The position numbers and the translations under genes were made by a program. From Verrucomicrobiota bacterium (lineage in GTDB: Bacteria; Verrucomicrobiota; Verrucomicrobiia; Opitutales; Opitutaceae), in contig JAEXPL010000115.1 of the NCBI GenBank assembly GCA_023446865.1, forward strand, positions 1-64,000: a DNA stretch of 64,000 nt, written 5' to 3'. The notes beneath the pieces are model-generated. The model made no database searches. It saw only the letters and a program-made list of their open reading frames with translations, and had not been told where the DNA came from. This document shows positions 32,738 through 42,376 of the stretch, one piece after another. The first letter of the stretch is position 1; each line of letters opens with the position of its first letter.

Positions 32738-33349
32738 ATGAATACAAATTCCATTCTCTCTCATTTTGCCAACGAGTCGAGTGCGGCGACGGTGCTTCGC
32801 AGCGCGGTGGAGGAGCAGTTGGTGCGCGCCCGGGCGCTGGTTGGGGAGCTGGAGCAGATCCGCCGGCAGTTGCACGGCCGGCCCCCTCCGACGGAGGTGG
32901 CGGGCATCAGGTGGCTGGACGACATTCTCGGCGACAGCGACCGCGGCCTGGACCAGGCGGCCATGGACGGGATCATCGAGCAGGTGGTGCGGCAGTTGAA
33001 TGAAGTCCAGTTCGCCGGCATGGTGATGCGGGCCACGCAGGAATGCAGCGGCGGTACCCGGTGTGTGGCCTGGGGACAGATCGAACGCGCGAAGGATGCC
33101 GCCGACCCGGTGGGACGGTACGTCGTGGTGTACGCGAACCACGCGGCGGTGGAGTTCACGCTCGGGAAAGTCACGCCGTTACGGATGGTCCGGGGGCAGG
33201 GCTCTGGAACAATTTACGAGGCCACCAAGGGGGAGTTGGTGTTGGCTCCCTCGTCCGCCAGCACCTCGATTGAAGTCTTCGACAACGAAGAGGCCCTGAA
33301 GGACTGGATCACGAGCAACGAGGACGACGGGGCGCACATGCGTCCGTGA
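32738..33349 (+). CDS. unknown protein with acidic HMRP tail
   Basis: 203 aa; helical first half (VEEQLVRARALVGELEQIRRQL), then beta-rich (RYVVVYANHAAVEFTLGKVTPLRMV). Ends SNEDDGAHMRP. No family recognised. Confidence 0.7.
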   Translation: MNTNSILSHFANESSAATVLRSAVEEQLVRARALVGELEQIRRQLHGRPPPTEVAGIRWLDDILGDSDRGLDQAAMDGIIEQVVRQLNEVQFAGMVMRATQECSGGTRCVAWGQIERAKDAADPVGRYVVVYANHAAVEFTLGKVTPLRMVRGQGSGTIYEATKGELVLAPSSASTSIEVFDNEEALKDWITSNEDDGAHMRP

Positions 33350-33360
33350 ACTCGCCCTGA

Positions 33361-33386
33361 GAAGAGTTTGACAAGTCAAACTCTTC
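33361..33386 (+). promoter_or_regulatory. perfect 26-bp palindromic operator
   Basis: Arms GAAGAGTTTGAC and GTCAAACTCTTC separated by AA: the most symmetric copy of the TTTGACWWGTCAAA family. It contains TTGACA and ends 16 nt before ATG 33403. Confidence 0.75.
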
Positions 33387-33402
33387 GCGTGGTATTGCCC
33401 TC

Positions 33403-33747
33403 ATGTACCTCGGGCAATTCCACAATTCGCCGACCTACGGCGCGGAGGGTGATGTGCTTTTCATCACCGTCGTGGAGTTCTATGGGCTCGGGCCTTACAC
33501 CTCTCCCATGAAGAAAACACCCACCAGCCAGTACGCCGGCCAGGTCTTGGAGCACTTCCATTTCGAGCCTATCGACCGCGGGACGTCCATCGAGACCACC
33601 CCCCTCAAGCAACATGAGCGCAGCGAGCGGGATCTCGCGAGCGAGGTTGCCACCCGCTACGGCATCAGCGAGGCCGCTGCGCGGCTCGCGCTTGCCGATG
33701 CCGTGGCGGAGGTCGTTTCCATCGCCCCGCCGGCGGGGCGGCGCTGA
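33403..33747 (+). CDS. small unknown protein under the palindromic operator
   Basis: 114 aa, no tail (ends APPAGRR). Beta-rich first half (GDVLFITVVEFYGLGPYTSP), helical second half (SERDLASEVATRYGISEAAARLALADAVAEVV), which could be a small DNA-binding helix bundle. Being controlled by the best copy of the palindromic site, it may be an autoregulated repressor; this is inference. Confidence 0.6.
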   Translation: MYLGQFHNSPTYGAEGDVLFITVVEFYGLGPYTSPMKKTPTSQYAGQVLEHFHFEPIDRGTSIETTPLKQHERSERDLASEVATRYGISEAAARLALADAVAEVVSIAPPAGRR

Positions 33748-33758
33748 ACAGCCCGCCC

Positions 33759-34280
33759 ATGATCGCGTCAACGTTCCGTCACCGCGAGCGGATCTTCAAT
33801 GTCCACATCGAGGAGCGCGAGGGTTCCAACATCGGGATCTTCGCCCGGCGTGAGGGCGGCGACGAGCTCGCGAACGGCATCGAGTGGCGGATCGCCAATC
33901 CTGCGGGCCATAGCCTGGAGGAAGTCGCCAGGACAGCCGCCGGCCGCGAATTCGTCGCGGCGGCGGAGGACGCGGTCCGGCGTGATCTCTGGAGCAGGTT
34001 CTCGGGCACTCGGGAAGCGACGGGCGCTCCGAGACGGAAGCATGGGTTTCTCTGGCACACCATCCGTGGCTGCGGGAGGCTCCCGTCAGGTGGTGAACAT
34101 CCCGGTACGGCGTTTCTGTGCCTGCTCACCGTGATGGGAGGAATTGCCGGGGCTCGCGGGGGGTGGAAGGGGGCGCTGATGGGCGCAGGTGTCATGCTCG
34201 CCGTGTTCGGCCCCATCTACCTCTCCGGAGCCTACAGCCGCTCGCGTTGCGAGGGTGAAGGCACCGATCAAGCCCGCTGA
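33759..34280 (+). CDS. membrane-associated hypothetical protein
   Basis: 173 aa; soluble N-terminal part (~1-105) and two hydrophobic segments near the C-terminus (TAFLCLLTVMGGIAGARGG, LMGAGVMLAVFGPIYLSG). No tail (ends GTDQAR). 11 nt after the previous gene. Confidence 0.6.
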   Translation: MIASTFRHRERIFNVHIEEREGSNIGIFARREGGDELANGIEWRIANPAGHSLEEVARTAAGREFVAAAEDAVRRDLWSRFSGTREATGAPRRKHGFLWHTIRGCGRLPSGGEHPGTAFLCLLTVMGGIAGARGGWKGALMGAGVMLAVFGPIYLSGAYSRSRCEGEGTDQAR

Positions 34281-34327
34281 TTGTCGTCGGGGCGACTGAG
34301 TCGCGCAAACAACCCTGGAAAGACGCC

Positions 34328-34364
34328 TTGACAGACCGTTTTCAGTCGGGATAAAAACTGAATT
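34328..34364 (+). promoter_or_regulatory. ACTGAATT-class promoter before ardC
   Basis: TTGACA (34328-34333), 17 nt, ATAAAA, then ACTGAATT at 34357-34364; ATG 34383 follows. Confidence 0.7.
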
Positions 34365-34382
34365 ATTAGCCCCTACACCCTC

Positions 34383-35426
34383 ATGAGCAAAGTCATCTAC
34401 CAGATGGTCACCGACCGGATCGTTGAAGCGCTGAAGAAGGGCCAAGTGCCCTGGCAGAAGCCCTGGCAGCGCTTGGCTGGCATACCGGTTCTCCCCTGCA
34501 ATGTGGCGTCGAAGCGCGAATACAACGGCATCAACGCCATGCTCCTCTACATGGAGGCGGCCGAGAACCACTACGAGCTGCCGGTCTGGTTGACGCTCAA
34601 GCAGGCGAACTCCCTGGGGGGCGGGGTCAAGGCGGGCTCCAGGTCGATGCCGGTCATCTTCTGGAAGCAGTGGACACCGCCATCGAGCGGCGAGTCCGCG
34701 GGCAAGAGCCGCGTCGAGGACGCCGATGCCATGGTCCGCGGCGAGTCCGGCGCGGGTGAGGTCGAAGAGCGCCAGGAGACGATCCCGATTCTCCGCTACT
34801 ACGCCGTGTTCAACGCGGAGCAGACCTACGGCGTGAAGCCGGTCGAGGCGCTACAGCAGCGCATCGCCAAGCAGCTTCAGGAGCGCGGCTTCAATCCTGT
34901 CGAGGAGGCCGACAAGATCGTCAGCGCCGCCCGCGAGCACCTCGGGTGCAAGTTCATGGAGCGAGGCAACAAGGCCGCGTACATGCCGAAGGCCGACATG
35001 GTCATGATGCCCCACCGGGAAATGTTCAAGGAACCCGCGAATTTCTACCTCACCGTTTTCCATGAGTTCGTGCATGCGACCGGCCACAAAGACCGGCTGA
35101 AGCGGTCGGGATTTGGCGGTTATTCGCTGACGAACAAAGACGAGTACGCCCGCGAGGAACTGGTCGCCGAGATCGGGGCCTGCTATCTCGCGAACAAGTG
35201 CGGCATTTTGAGGCCGGAGTTGTTCGAGAACTCGACGAGCTATCTCCAAGCGTGGATGCAACGGCTCAAGGAGGACCCGAAGCTGATCATCGCCGCGTCC
35301 AGCCAGGCGATGCGCGCGGTGGAGTTCATCCTGCATGGGCGGCAGTACCGCGAGGATGTGGTCGCCAGCCAGGCGGAAGCGACGGCCGAACTCAAGGAGG
35401 AGTCGGAGGGTGTGAAGGTCGGATAA
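34383..35426 (+). CDS. ardC: ArdC-family antirestriction protein with VKVG tail
   Basis: 347 aa. N-terminal ssDNA-binding ArdC domain (YQMVTDRIVEALKKGQVPWQKPW ... YNGINAMLLYMEA ... PVWLTLKQANSLGGGVKAGSRS) and a C-terminal zinc metallopeptidase-like domain with HEFVH at residues 227-231, NKDEYAREELVAEIGACYL supplying the third ligand. ArdC proteins protect incoming plasmid DNA against restriction in the recipient, and the ArdC N-domain is related to the transported part of the RP4 TraC primase. The C-terminus EESEGVKVG is the neighbouring tail plus one Gly. Heads an operon under its own ACTGAATT promoter. Confidence 0.95.
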   Translation: MSKVIYQMVTDRIVEALKKGQVPWQKPWQRLAGIPVLPCNVASKREYNGINAMLLYMEAAENHYELPVWLTLKQANSLGGGVKAGSRSMPVIFWKQWTPPSSGESAGKSRVEDADAMVRGESGAGEVEERQETIPILRYYAVFNAEQTYGVKPVEALQQRIAKQLQERGFNPVEEADKIVSAAREHLGCKFMERGNKAAYMPKADMVMMPHREMFKEPANFYLTVFHEFVHATGHKDRLKRSGFGGYSLTNKDEYAREELVAEIGACYLANKCGILRPELFENSTSYLQAWMQRLKEDPKLIIAASSQAMRAVEFILHGRQYREDVVASQAEATAELKEESEGVKVG

Positions 35427-35442
35427 TCCCGGTTTTGTCACC

Positions 35443-36285
35443 ATGGAACAAAGACTGCAACTGACGCCGCCGGCGCCGAAGTATTCTCTCAACGCCTCGC
35501 CGGGGTTGTGGCGTTGCGACGCCGCGATTGCCAGCGGGCCGGAAGGATGCCCCCGGGCGCGGGTGTACGACGGCAACGGCGCCGTCGTGTACGAATGCTG
35601 GCATGTCGGGTGCGACGACGGGTTGCCGGTCCAACGCCGCAACGAACGCACAATGGCGAACGTCCGTTTGCTGAGCGCCGCGCCAACCCTTGTGAGGCAC
35701 GCCTACGCGGTCATGGTGCCCTATCTGAGGGAGATCCGCTCGACGGTACGCGAGGGGCGGACCGCGGAGCTGGCACTCAAGTTGCCAGCGATTCGGACGG
35801 CGCTGGATGAGGCGAAGGAAATGTTGGGGAGGATCGACCAACACTACTCGCCGTCCCCATGGCGAACGGAGGGGCAGGTCCGACAGGTCGGCTATCGCAA
35901 CAAGCGGCACACGATCTCCGTCTTCGAGCGGAACGAAATCGTCGCCGTGTGCCCGCTGATTGAGGCCCCGGGACTGTCCCCGCAACAGCGCATTGCCCGC
36001 ACCCGGGCGAATGCCTGCATGGCCGCCGTGATACCAGAGGTTCACCAGCACATGGATACCGAGCTCTGGACCTCCCTGCATGCTCTGCGCTCGGCCCTCG
36101 AATTTGAGCGCAGCGGCTACCCCAGCGTCGAGAGCTACGTCGGTAGTGGCCGGCTTGACCAGGTGATCGCATCCGCGGATGCGCTTTTCGCCCGGGTGCA
36201 GGGCGTTGGCGTTGAGCAGCGGGAGCAGGTCCAAGATTTCCCCACCGAATCCGAAACCAACGAAACGGAGGCAACCAGACTATGA
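35443..36285 (+). CDS. unknown protein
   Basis: 280 aa; N-terminal part with Cys pairs (LWRCDAAIASGPEGCPRAR, VVYECWHVGCDDG), then a long helical region (LVRHAYAVMVPYLREIRSTVREGR). Ends NETEATRL, a weak tail. Overlaps the next gene by 4 nt. No family recognised. Confidence 0.7.
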   Translation: MEQRLQLTPPAPKYSLNASPGLWRCDAAIASGPEGCPRARVYDGNGAVVYECWHVGCDDGLPVQRRNERTMANVRLLSAAPTLVRHAYAVMVPYLREIRSTVREGRTAELALKLPAIRTALDEAKEMLGRIDQHYSPSPWRTEGQVRQVGYRNKRHTISVFERNEIVAVCPLIEAPGLSPQQRIARTRANACMAAVIPEVHQHMDTELWTSLHALRSALEFERSGYPSVESYVGSGRLDQVIASADALFARVQGVGVEQREQVQDFPTESETNETEATRL

Positions 36286-36572
36286 GTGCGACGACCAAGA
36301 CCTTCTATGGCCCCAACGGGATCCGACTCGAACTGGATGCGAGTGAGATCGTCCCGGACAACCCCGGCGAAGGGACGCCGGCGATGGTGTACTGCGGGCG
36401 GTATAGCGCGACCTACGGTTGTGCGATGGACACCGGCGAGCTCACGGACGGTGGCGACACCTACGATCTCTCCCAGCATCAGTTGAACTACCTTTCCGCG
36501 ATGGAGGACCGCGTGAACGAGTTCCTTGAGCAGCCGGCGGAAACCGAAGGGGAGGGCGGCCAGCGGCCGTGA
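36282..36572 (+). CDS. small protein with acidic GGQRP tail
   Basis: 96 aa. Compact beta-rich domain: IRLELDASEIVPDNPGEGTPAMVYCGRYSATYGCAMDTGELTD, then LSQHQLNYLSAMEDRVNEF. The DNPGEGTPAMV/ATY.CA/GEL pattern feels like a widespread small plasmid protein, which I cannot name. Ends ETEGEGGQRP. ATGA-coupled to the gene before it. Confidence 0.7.
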   Translation: MSATTKTFYGPNGIRLELDASEIVPDNPGEGTPAMVYCGRYSATYGCAMDTGELTDGGDTYDLSQHQLNYLSAMEDRVNEFLEQPAETEGEGGQRP

Positions 36573-36576
36573 AGTG

Positions 36577-37074
36577 ATGCGAGCGACCAGTGACCATCGC
36601 CCGCCTTTTTTCGCCGCGGTGCTCTCGACGCCGGCTGCCACGGGGCGCCGTTCGCCGTGCGCGCAGGTTGGTCCGGAATGTTCCTCGCTACAGGATGCGC
36701 TCCATGTCGCCCGGGAAGCCCACGGCCAGCGGACTGATCCGAAGGCCGAAGCCTTCGTCACCCTCTATCAGTGCCCGGACGGCCTGCCGGAGGCCCTGAT
36801 CGACTACAGTCTCGATGGCCGGCCCCAGTTTGTGGGTGGCGTCGGTCCGGGCGCCCCGAAGGGCTACACGTCGTGGATAGCGGAGGTGAATCAGCTCGTG
36901 GCGGGCGAGGGCATCGACCCCGTGGATGAAGGCCGGGAGGATATGGTGGACGAAGTACGCAGAGCCCGGACTGCGTTTGGCCGGGGGGTGCCGGCGCGGA
37001 TTTTCGCTTCGGATATGGTGTTGAGCATCAAGCCTCCGGCGATGCCGGTCGATGAGGAGGGGGTACGAATCTAG
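36577..37074 (+). CDS. unknown protein with acidic GVRI tail
   Basis: 165 aa from ATG 36577 (GTG 36574 also possible). Contains CSSLQDALHVAREAHGQRTDPKAEAF and a strand-rich centre (ALIDYSLDGRPQFVGG). Ends PVDEEGVRI. No family recognised. Confidence 0.65.
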   Translation: MRATSDHRPPFFAAVLSTPAATGRRSPCAQVGPECSSLQDALHVAREAHGQRTDPKAEAFVTLYQCPDGLPEALIDYSLDGRPQFVGGVGPGAPKGYTSWIAEVNQLVAGEGIDPVDEGREDMVDEVRRARTAFGRGVPARIFASDMVLSIKPPAMPVDEEGVRI

Positions 37075-37082
37075 CCACTCCC

Positions 37083-38234
37083 ATGACCTCCTCCCTTCTC
37101 CCCACCGATAAATTTGAAGAGGCGCGTGAACTCGCGCGCCTGAAGAGCGCCGACAAGCCCGGCGTGATCTGGTTCTATCAGGCCGGCAGCAACTACCTGG
37201 CGCTGCCGCACAAGCTCCGCGAGCAGGCGGGTGTGAGACTGATCCAGTGCTTCAAAGATGGGCAGACGGTCGCTCTCGGACTGGCTGAAGCTGTCGATGA
37301 GGGTGTCGGCCATCGCTGTTACGACATCGTCGCCCGCGGCGTGGAGATCCCGTTGGACATCGAGAGCCGTGCGCAGCTTGCAGGGGATTTGGATGCCCTC
37401 GTCATGGGCGAGGCCCTGGCGCGGTATGCGCGGAACCCCGAAGCCGCGGCCAGCGGTCTGCTCGTCGCCGTGCCGACGACGCGGGTACGCCATGAAGCGG
37501 CGCCGAAGCTCCTTGAGGCGCTTACCAGTGCGGAGGAGTGGATCTCGGCGCACGCGGAGGGACCGGCGCGGCCGGCCGTTCTGCGGCAGATCCGGACGGC
37601 GATCAGCGAGGCAAGCCCGGCGCTTGCGCCTTCAATGCTGGCCGCGGAGCGCTACTACAGCGGGGTTTTCTCCAATCCCGGCTGGCTTGTCTGTGTCGAG
37701 GTCAGCGATCCGGAACGCCCCGAGAGCGGCAAGCGCCTGCTCAAGCATCGGCTCGATCTCCGGTCCGCCGTGTCCCGCGAGGGGCTGGAATACGAACGCA
37801 ACAACGCCTTCGGGTACGTCCTCAACAGCCCCCAGAACGTCCTACGGGCGCTGCTTTCCGACCATTTCGGAGACAGCGTCGAAGGCGACATTCTCACCCG
37901 GGCGTTCTGCGATCATTTTGTCAAAGAGCATCACCGTCTGGTCGAGCGCTTGGAGGAGCCGGGAATCCATACTGGGGATCTCCGGGCCGCCGTCGCTGCG
38001 ACCTGGCAGACGTGCCGTGGCGAGATCCTCGCGCGCATCGGCGAGAAGGTTGCGCGGCGGCCGGCGCGGGCGCAGATGACCCGGGCCGAGCTCAGCCACC
38101 GGATCGTGGCGACGATGACGCTTTCCGTCGGGGAGATGGATGAGGCGGCGAGCTCGACGGTCTGGGAGGCGGTTGCGGAGGGGTATCGGGACGACTCGCC
38201 GCCGGATCAGGAGCAACGGCTTTCCTCAGCATGA
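37083..38234 (+). CDS. unknown protein, no tail
   Basis: 383 aa, largely helical, no recognised motif; ends SPPDQEQRLSSA, i.e. without the tail. 8 nt after the previous gene and overlapping the next by 4 nt. Confidence 0.65.
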   Translation: MTSSLLPTDKFEEARELARLKSADKPGVIWFYQAGSNYLALPHKLREQAGVRLIQCFKDGQTVALGLAEAVDEGVGHRCYDIVARGVEIPLDIESRAQLAGDLDALVMGEALARYARNPEAAASGLLVAVPTTRVRHEAAPKLLEALTSAEEWISAHAEGPARPAVLRQIRTAISEASPALAPSMLAAERYYSGVFSNPGWLVCVEVSDPERPESGKRLLKHRLDLRSAVSREGLEYERNNAFGYVLNSPQNVLRALLSDHFGDSVEGDILTRAFCDHFVKEHHRLVERLEEPGIHTGDLRAAVAATWQTCRGEILARIGEKVARRPARAQMTRAELSHRIVATMTLSVGEMDEAASSTVWEAVAEGYRDDSPPDQEQRLSSA

Positions 38235-40273
38235 CCACAGCACCGCAGAGCGCACCTTCCGACCTCAAAGCGTCACGAACGACAGGGACCCTTCCTGCTT
38301 TTCGAGAGTCTCTCGACCGTGTCCTCTGCCTGAATGGGTTGTCCCCAATCGAACGTGACAACAACGTGCGCATGGAGGCCGTCCAGCGGGATTATGCCGC
38401 TGGCTGGGTTGTTGAGGAGTTGGTTGCGGCGCTGCGGCGGGGCGATGTAGCTGGGGCGCGCCGCCCGGCACTGGCGGTTGACCGGCCGGTGCCGCCGCTT
38501 GAGGAATTTCTCCAATCACTCGGAGGGGGAAGGGTCTCCCCCGAGCGGTTCTATGCAGCGCTCGGTGGTTGGATTGAGTGCGGAGTGCAGGACTTTCCCG
38601 GGGGGTACCCTCTTGTGGAAGTAAAGGTTGGCGCGCGTGTGTTCTGCCGGCAGCTCACCACTTTTGGGCAGACTGGTTTCGCAGAGGCCGACCGTGAGGC
38701 GAGCTGTGCGCGGTCCTTTTGCGGGGCGTACAGCGGCGCCAGTGGTGAAATGGTCCACGCTGAGGGCCGAATACTTCAGACGGCGAATGATCCCTGGCGC
38801 AGCGCGCTCTTCCCCTTCGAGTTCGAGGCTGGCAAGCCGAGCCCGGATGCCCAGATTGTCTTCCCGGAGGGCATCACCCGCCGCTTTACCGTGGCTGAAC
38901 AGCGGGTCCCGGAACTACGCGAGGCAGTGCGGCGGATGGCGCGCGCCGCGAAGAAGCTGGAGCTTACCCCGGAGCCGTCCCTAACCGTCGATCCTGCGAG
39001 CCGGCGTGAACGTCGCGTCACGAAGGAGACCCAGATCAAGGACGGGGCAGAGACGCTCCGCACCGACGTGCGCCACCACGTGGTTCCCGTGGTGGATTGC
39101 ACGATCAATCTCCCTGGCGCAGCTCTACGTGCCCCGGGCGCCTGGCGTGTGCTCGCGGTCATCCAGCCGGTGATCCGTGAAGGGCAGACTGGGCACGAGA
39201 ATGAGATATTCGCCTACGGCAATTCCTTGTCAAAGGTAGAGCACTACCGCAATCATGGGCCGAACTGTGATCACTGCCACAAAACCCGTCCCCGCTCACG
39301 CACCCTTGTGGTGGAGGAGACGGGGAGTGGTCGGTTGATGCAGCTTGGAGTCGATTGTGCCGCGTTGTACGTTGGAGATCGGGTCCAACAGGAAGTCGGC
39401 GGCATCGAGTTCCAGAGCTTCATCTGCGAGGTCCTCCGACCCTACGACCACCCGGAGGATTCCGAGGAGATGCTGGGCGGAGGCCAGGCTCTTTGCGCGT
39501 GGGACTCGGAGGAGGTGGTGGCCCACACTGTCGCCTGTGTCCGCGCCTTCGGCTGGAAGCCAACCAAACAGCAGGAGTATCCATATCGACCCAACGCGGA
39601 TGCCACAGCCCAGTACGTCATGGCCCGGATTTCCGAGCGGTGGTACTCCCTCCTTGGCCGCGAAGCGGCAGCACCCTATGAAGTCACGGATGGGGATCGG
39701 GAACAGGCGGCCACCATCCTGCATTGGCTCGGGGAGCAGGCCCCCGATCCCGAGAAGGACGAGTACCTGGCCAACCTTCAGGAAATGTACGCCCCGGGCT
39801 GGATCAGCGAGAAGCGACTCTCGTTCGCCGTCTCCATCGTGCGAGCCCACAAGCGTGCGCTGGAGCAGCGCGAGCGCGAGGCCGCCGCGAAGGTGAGCCG
39901 GCACGTCGGCACCCTCGGTGAGCAGAGTGAACTCTCGCTGACCCTCCGGGGGATCACCGAGTTCGACGGCTTCAGGGGCGGAACCAGCAAGGCGATCCGA
40001 TTCACGGACGCCGAGGGTAACATGTTCTCATGGCTGACGGGGAGCGCCCCGGCCGAGTTCAAGGAGTCCCGTGTGGGCGAGACCTTCAAGATCACGGGCA
40101 CGGTCGCCAAGCATGAGGAATTCCGCGGGGCGCTCGTCACACGGCTCACGCGGGTGAAGGTCATGACGGAGCAGGTGGCGAACGCCGCCGGCGCGCCGCG
40201 GCGCCGGAAGACGAAACCCAAGGTGGTGGATCACGCCGCCGAAGCATGCGCGGAGGAGGGAATCGCACCATGA
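38231..40273 (+). CDS. zinc-ribbon and OB-like domain protein with EEGIAP tail
   Basis: 680 aa. HYRNHGPNCDHCHKTRPRSRTLVV (Cys pair at 346/349) followed by VDCAALYVG is the zinc-binding signature of a family seen on large plasmids and ICEs. A later region (SLTLRGITEFDGFRGGTSKAIRFTDAEGN ... FKITGTVAKHEEFRG) looks like an OB-fold DNA-binding domain. Ends EACAEEGIAP, a tail-family member. Role probably ssDNA-related; inference. Confidence 0.7.
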   Translation: MTTAPQSAPSDLKASRTTGTLPAFRESLDRVLCLNGLSPIERDNNVRMEAVQRDYAAGWVVEELVAALRRGDVAGARRPALAVDRPVPPLEEFLQSLGGGRVSPERFYAALGGWIECGVQDFPGGYPLVEVKVGARVFCRQLTTFGQTGFAEADREASCARSFCGAYSGASGEMVHAEGRILQTANDPWRSALFPFEFEAGKPSPDAQIVFPEGITRRFTVAEQRVPELREAVRRMARAAKKLELTPEPSLTVDPASRRERRVTKETQIKDGAETLRTDVRHHVVPVVDCTINLPGAALRAPGAWRVLAVIQPVIREGQTGHENEIFAYGNSLSKVEHYRNHGPNCDHCHKTRPRSRTLVVEETGSGRLMQLGVDCAALYVGDRVQQEVGGIEFQSFICEVLRPYDHPEDSEEMLGGGQALCAWDSEEVVAHTVACVRAFGWKPTKQQEYPYRPNADATAQYVMARISERWYSLLGREAAAPYEVTDGDREQAATILHWLGEQAPDPEKDEYLANLQEMYAPGWISEKRLSFAVSIVRAHKRALEQREREAAAKVSRHVGTLGEQSELSLTLRGITEFDGFRGGTSKAIRFTDAEGNMFSWLTGSAPAEFKESRVGETFKITGTVAKHEEFRGALVTRLTRVKVMTEQVANAAGAPRRRKTKPKVVDHAAEACAEEGIAP

Positions 40274-40602
40274 AGACGAAGAATGAATACGAGGTCATGC
40301 GGGAGCTCGCGAACAGCCGTAACCACGAGAAGCTATACGGGTTCTGCGAGGTCCTCGCTGACATCTCTGGGGCGATCTTCGCCGAGTTCGCGGAGGGCAA
40401 ACTCCGCATGCCGAACTCCCGAGATCGTGTGGCCCGGGCCATCGAATGGGCCACCGAATTCCACGACCACCATCGCAAGACCGATTGGAGCGAGGTCGAG
40501 TACCTCGACACGGTCGATGAGTTCATCGAGTCGAAGCTCAATGACTACCGGATCAACCCGCGGCGGCCGACCACGGACGACGCTCCATCCATCACCCCGT
40601 AA
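40270..40602 (+). CDS. small helical protein with SITP tail
   Basis: 110 aa, helical (YEVMRELANSRNHEKLYGFCEVLADISGAIFAEFAEGKL, VEYLDTVDEFIESKL). Ends TTDDAPSITP. Coupled by ATGA to the 38231 gene. Confidence 0.7.
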   Translation: MKTKNEYEVMRELANSRNHEKLYGFCEVLADISGAIFAEFAEGKLRMPNSRDRVARAIEWATEFHDHHRKTDWSEVEYLDTVDEFIESKLNDYRINPRRPTTDDAPSITP

Positions 40603-40613
40603 CCTGCATCCGC

Positions 40614-42353
40614 ATGAACTCTCAAGACTTTCCTCCGTTTGTTCCCCTCCACCCGACCACCCGAGGGATGTATCCGAGCTCGCAGGGCGGGCGCGTTGCG
40701 GTTGATGAACGGCGTGAGCGCGAGGCGAAGAAGATTGCTCGCGACATCACCGCGGAGCTCGTCCGGATGGGCCAGGGGCGTCCGCCGGCGCCCGGTGGCG
40801 AATGGTCACACTACGCCTTGGCGTTGTTGGAACCCGCGCGGATCGCAGTGCGCACGGTGAATGGTGGGTCCCAATACGGAGTTTTCGACCCGGAAGCCAA
40901 CGAGGTCCTGGCGTGGAGCGTCGAGAAGGACCCGCAGTTGGTAGTGAACACTGCGCTCACCCTGATCAGGACGCGCCGAGGCAATTACGACAACGCGATG
41001 ATCGAGCGTCTGGCGGTGATGCCGGATGCGGAGTTCAATGGTCATCACTTGAATCGTTTCTCCCCCAATCCGGCGCGCGAGGTTGCCGAGGTTCTGGAGG
41101 ACTGGGGCGCGCTGATTGCGAACAAGCGGGAAGCGTACAAGAAGGCATGGCGGCTTGAGGATCTGATCCGGTGGCACGGCCCCGCGGCCTATGCGGACGC
41201 GGTCACCCCGGATGATCTCTGCCTAGCCGAGCGTGAGCGGCGGGTTCTCACCGCAGTGCGACCGAATGGCAGCGCAGTTACGCTGGTGTTCTCCCGACAA
41301 CTCCCGGAGCACGCGAAGATGGTCCGGCCTGATGGTGTTGATGCGGCGTTGGCCGACGTGGTGCGGTCGGCCGGAACACACAGTGCGGCTTCGGAATTCC
41401 ATGCGCAGTTGGCGGAGTTCGGCATCCGGCAGATGGAGTACCTGAACCCGGATCTGGCGCGCCAGAGACCGATGCATGCCGAGGTCTACGCCGCCTTCGG
41501 AGCGGAATCATTCATGCTTGGAACGCTGGTGAAGACCGGTTCGGGCCGCCGCCTGCCTTTCGACACGATTGGGATGATCGGGCGCCGTGCGCAACGGCCG
41601 TTGGTCCCGCCTGGCGAACTGCGGCCGGAGGATCTCGCGAAGCTGACAGCCAGTCTGGCGGAGAGCGGCATCAAGACCTTCATTCTTCCCGACCATCTCG
41701 ATGTCCAACTCGCGGCGCTCGACACGGAAATCGAGTTCAACCGGTTCTTGACGGAGTATAGCAACCTCGGTGGGGACTATGAGGACATCCGGCATCCGTC
41801 GATCAACTGGCATGCGGCCAAGGGCTACATCCTGAAGCCGTGCGTCGATTGCGCCGCGACAGGGAGCTGGGAGTACCGCAAGCGCCTAACACCGGAACAG
41901 ATCGACCGGCTGGACGCGCTCAACCGCGGGCAGCGGCAGCAATATGAGAATGGAGACACCGTGCTCTACCAGATGGGGTGGGTGACCTCGGCAGGTCCCG
42001 AGAATGTTCGGATGGCGGTCCCGTTATCCGCCTTGCGGTACAACGATGGCCAGTTGCGTCCCGAGGTCACCGCCTTGCGCAGTGAGTACGCCTACCCAGT
42101 GATGGCGTGTGCCGCGCTCCAGCGCGATCTGACGCCTTACGAGTATGAGACCGTGGCCAAGCTCGCCCTCTCCGAGGGCGCGGAGTTCGGGCCTGTCCCG
42201 GATGAGGAACATGAGAATCCGCATGACGAGAAGAACGACCCGATCCGGCACCGCATCTGGGAGGAATACTTCCGGGCGGGCTGGGAGAAGGCACCGCGTC
42301 GAACCCAGGCCCGTAATGAGACGGTGCCCGCGGGACTTTCCACTTCACCATAA
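40614..42353 (+). CDS. large unknown protein
   Basis: 579 aa, no recognised domain; one Cys pair (KPCVDCAATGSWEY). Ends AGLSTSP, so only a faint resemblance to the tail. It starts 11 nt after the preceding gene and is followed by an AT-rich gap (TATATTATTCAAATATC). Confidence 0.7.
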   Translation: MNSQDFPPFVPLHPTTRGMYPSSQGGRVAVDERREREAKKIARDITAELVRMGQGRPPAPGGEWSHYALALLEPARIAVRTVNGGSQYGVFDPEANEVLAWSVEKDPQLVVNTALTLIRTRRGNYDNAMIERLAVMPDAEFNGHHLNRFSPNPAREVAEVLEDWGALIANKREAYKKAWRLEDLIRWHGPAAYADAVTPDDLCLAERERRVLTAVRPNGSAVTLVFSRQLPEHAKMVRPDGVDAALADVVRSAGTHSAASEFHAQLAEFGIRQMEYLNPDLARQRPMHAEVYAAFGAESFMLGTLVKTGSGRRLPFDTIGMIGRRAQRPLVPPGELRPEDLAKLTASLAESGIKTFILPDHLDVQLAALDTEIEFNRFLTEYSNLGGDYEDIRHPSINWHAAKGYILKPCVDCAATGSWEYRKRLTPEQIDRLDALNRGQRQQYENGDTVLYQMGWVTSAGPENVRMAVPLSALRYNDGQLRPEVTALRSEYAYPVMACAALQRDLTPYEYETVAKLALSEGAEFGPVPDEEHENPHDEKNDPIRHRIWEEYFRAGWEKAPRRTQARNETVPAGLSTSP

Positions 42354-42376
42354 CCTTCTATATTATTCAAATATCT

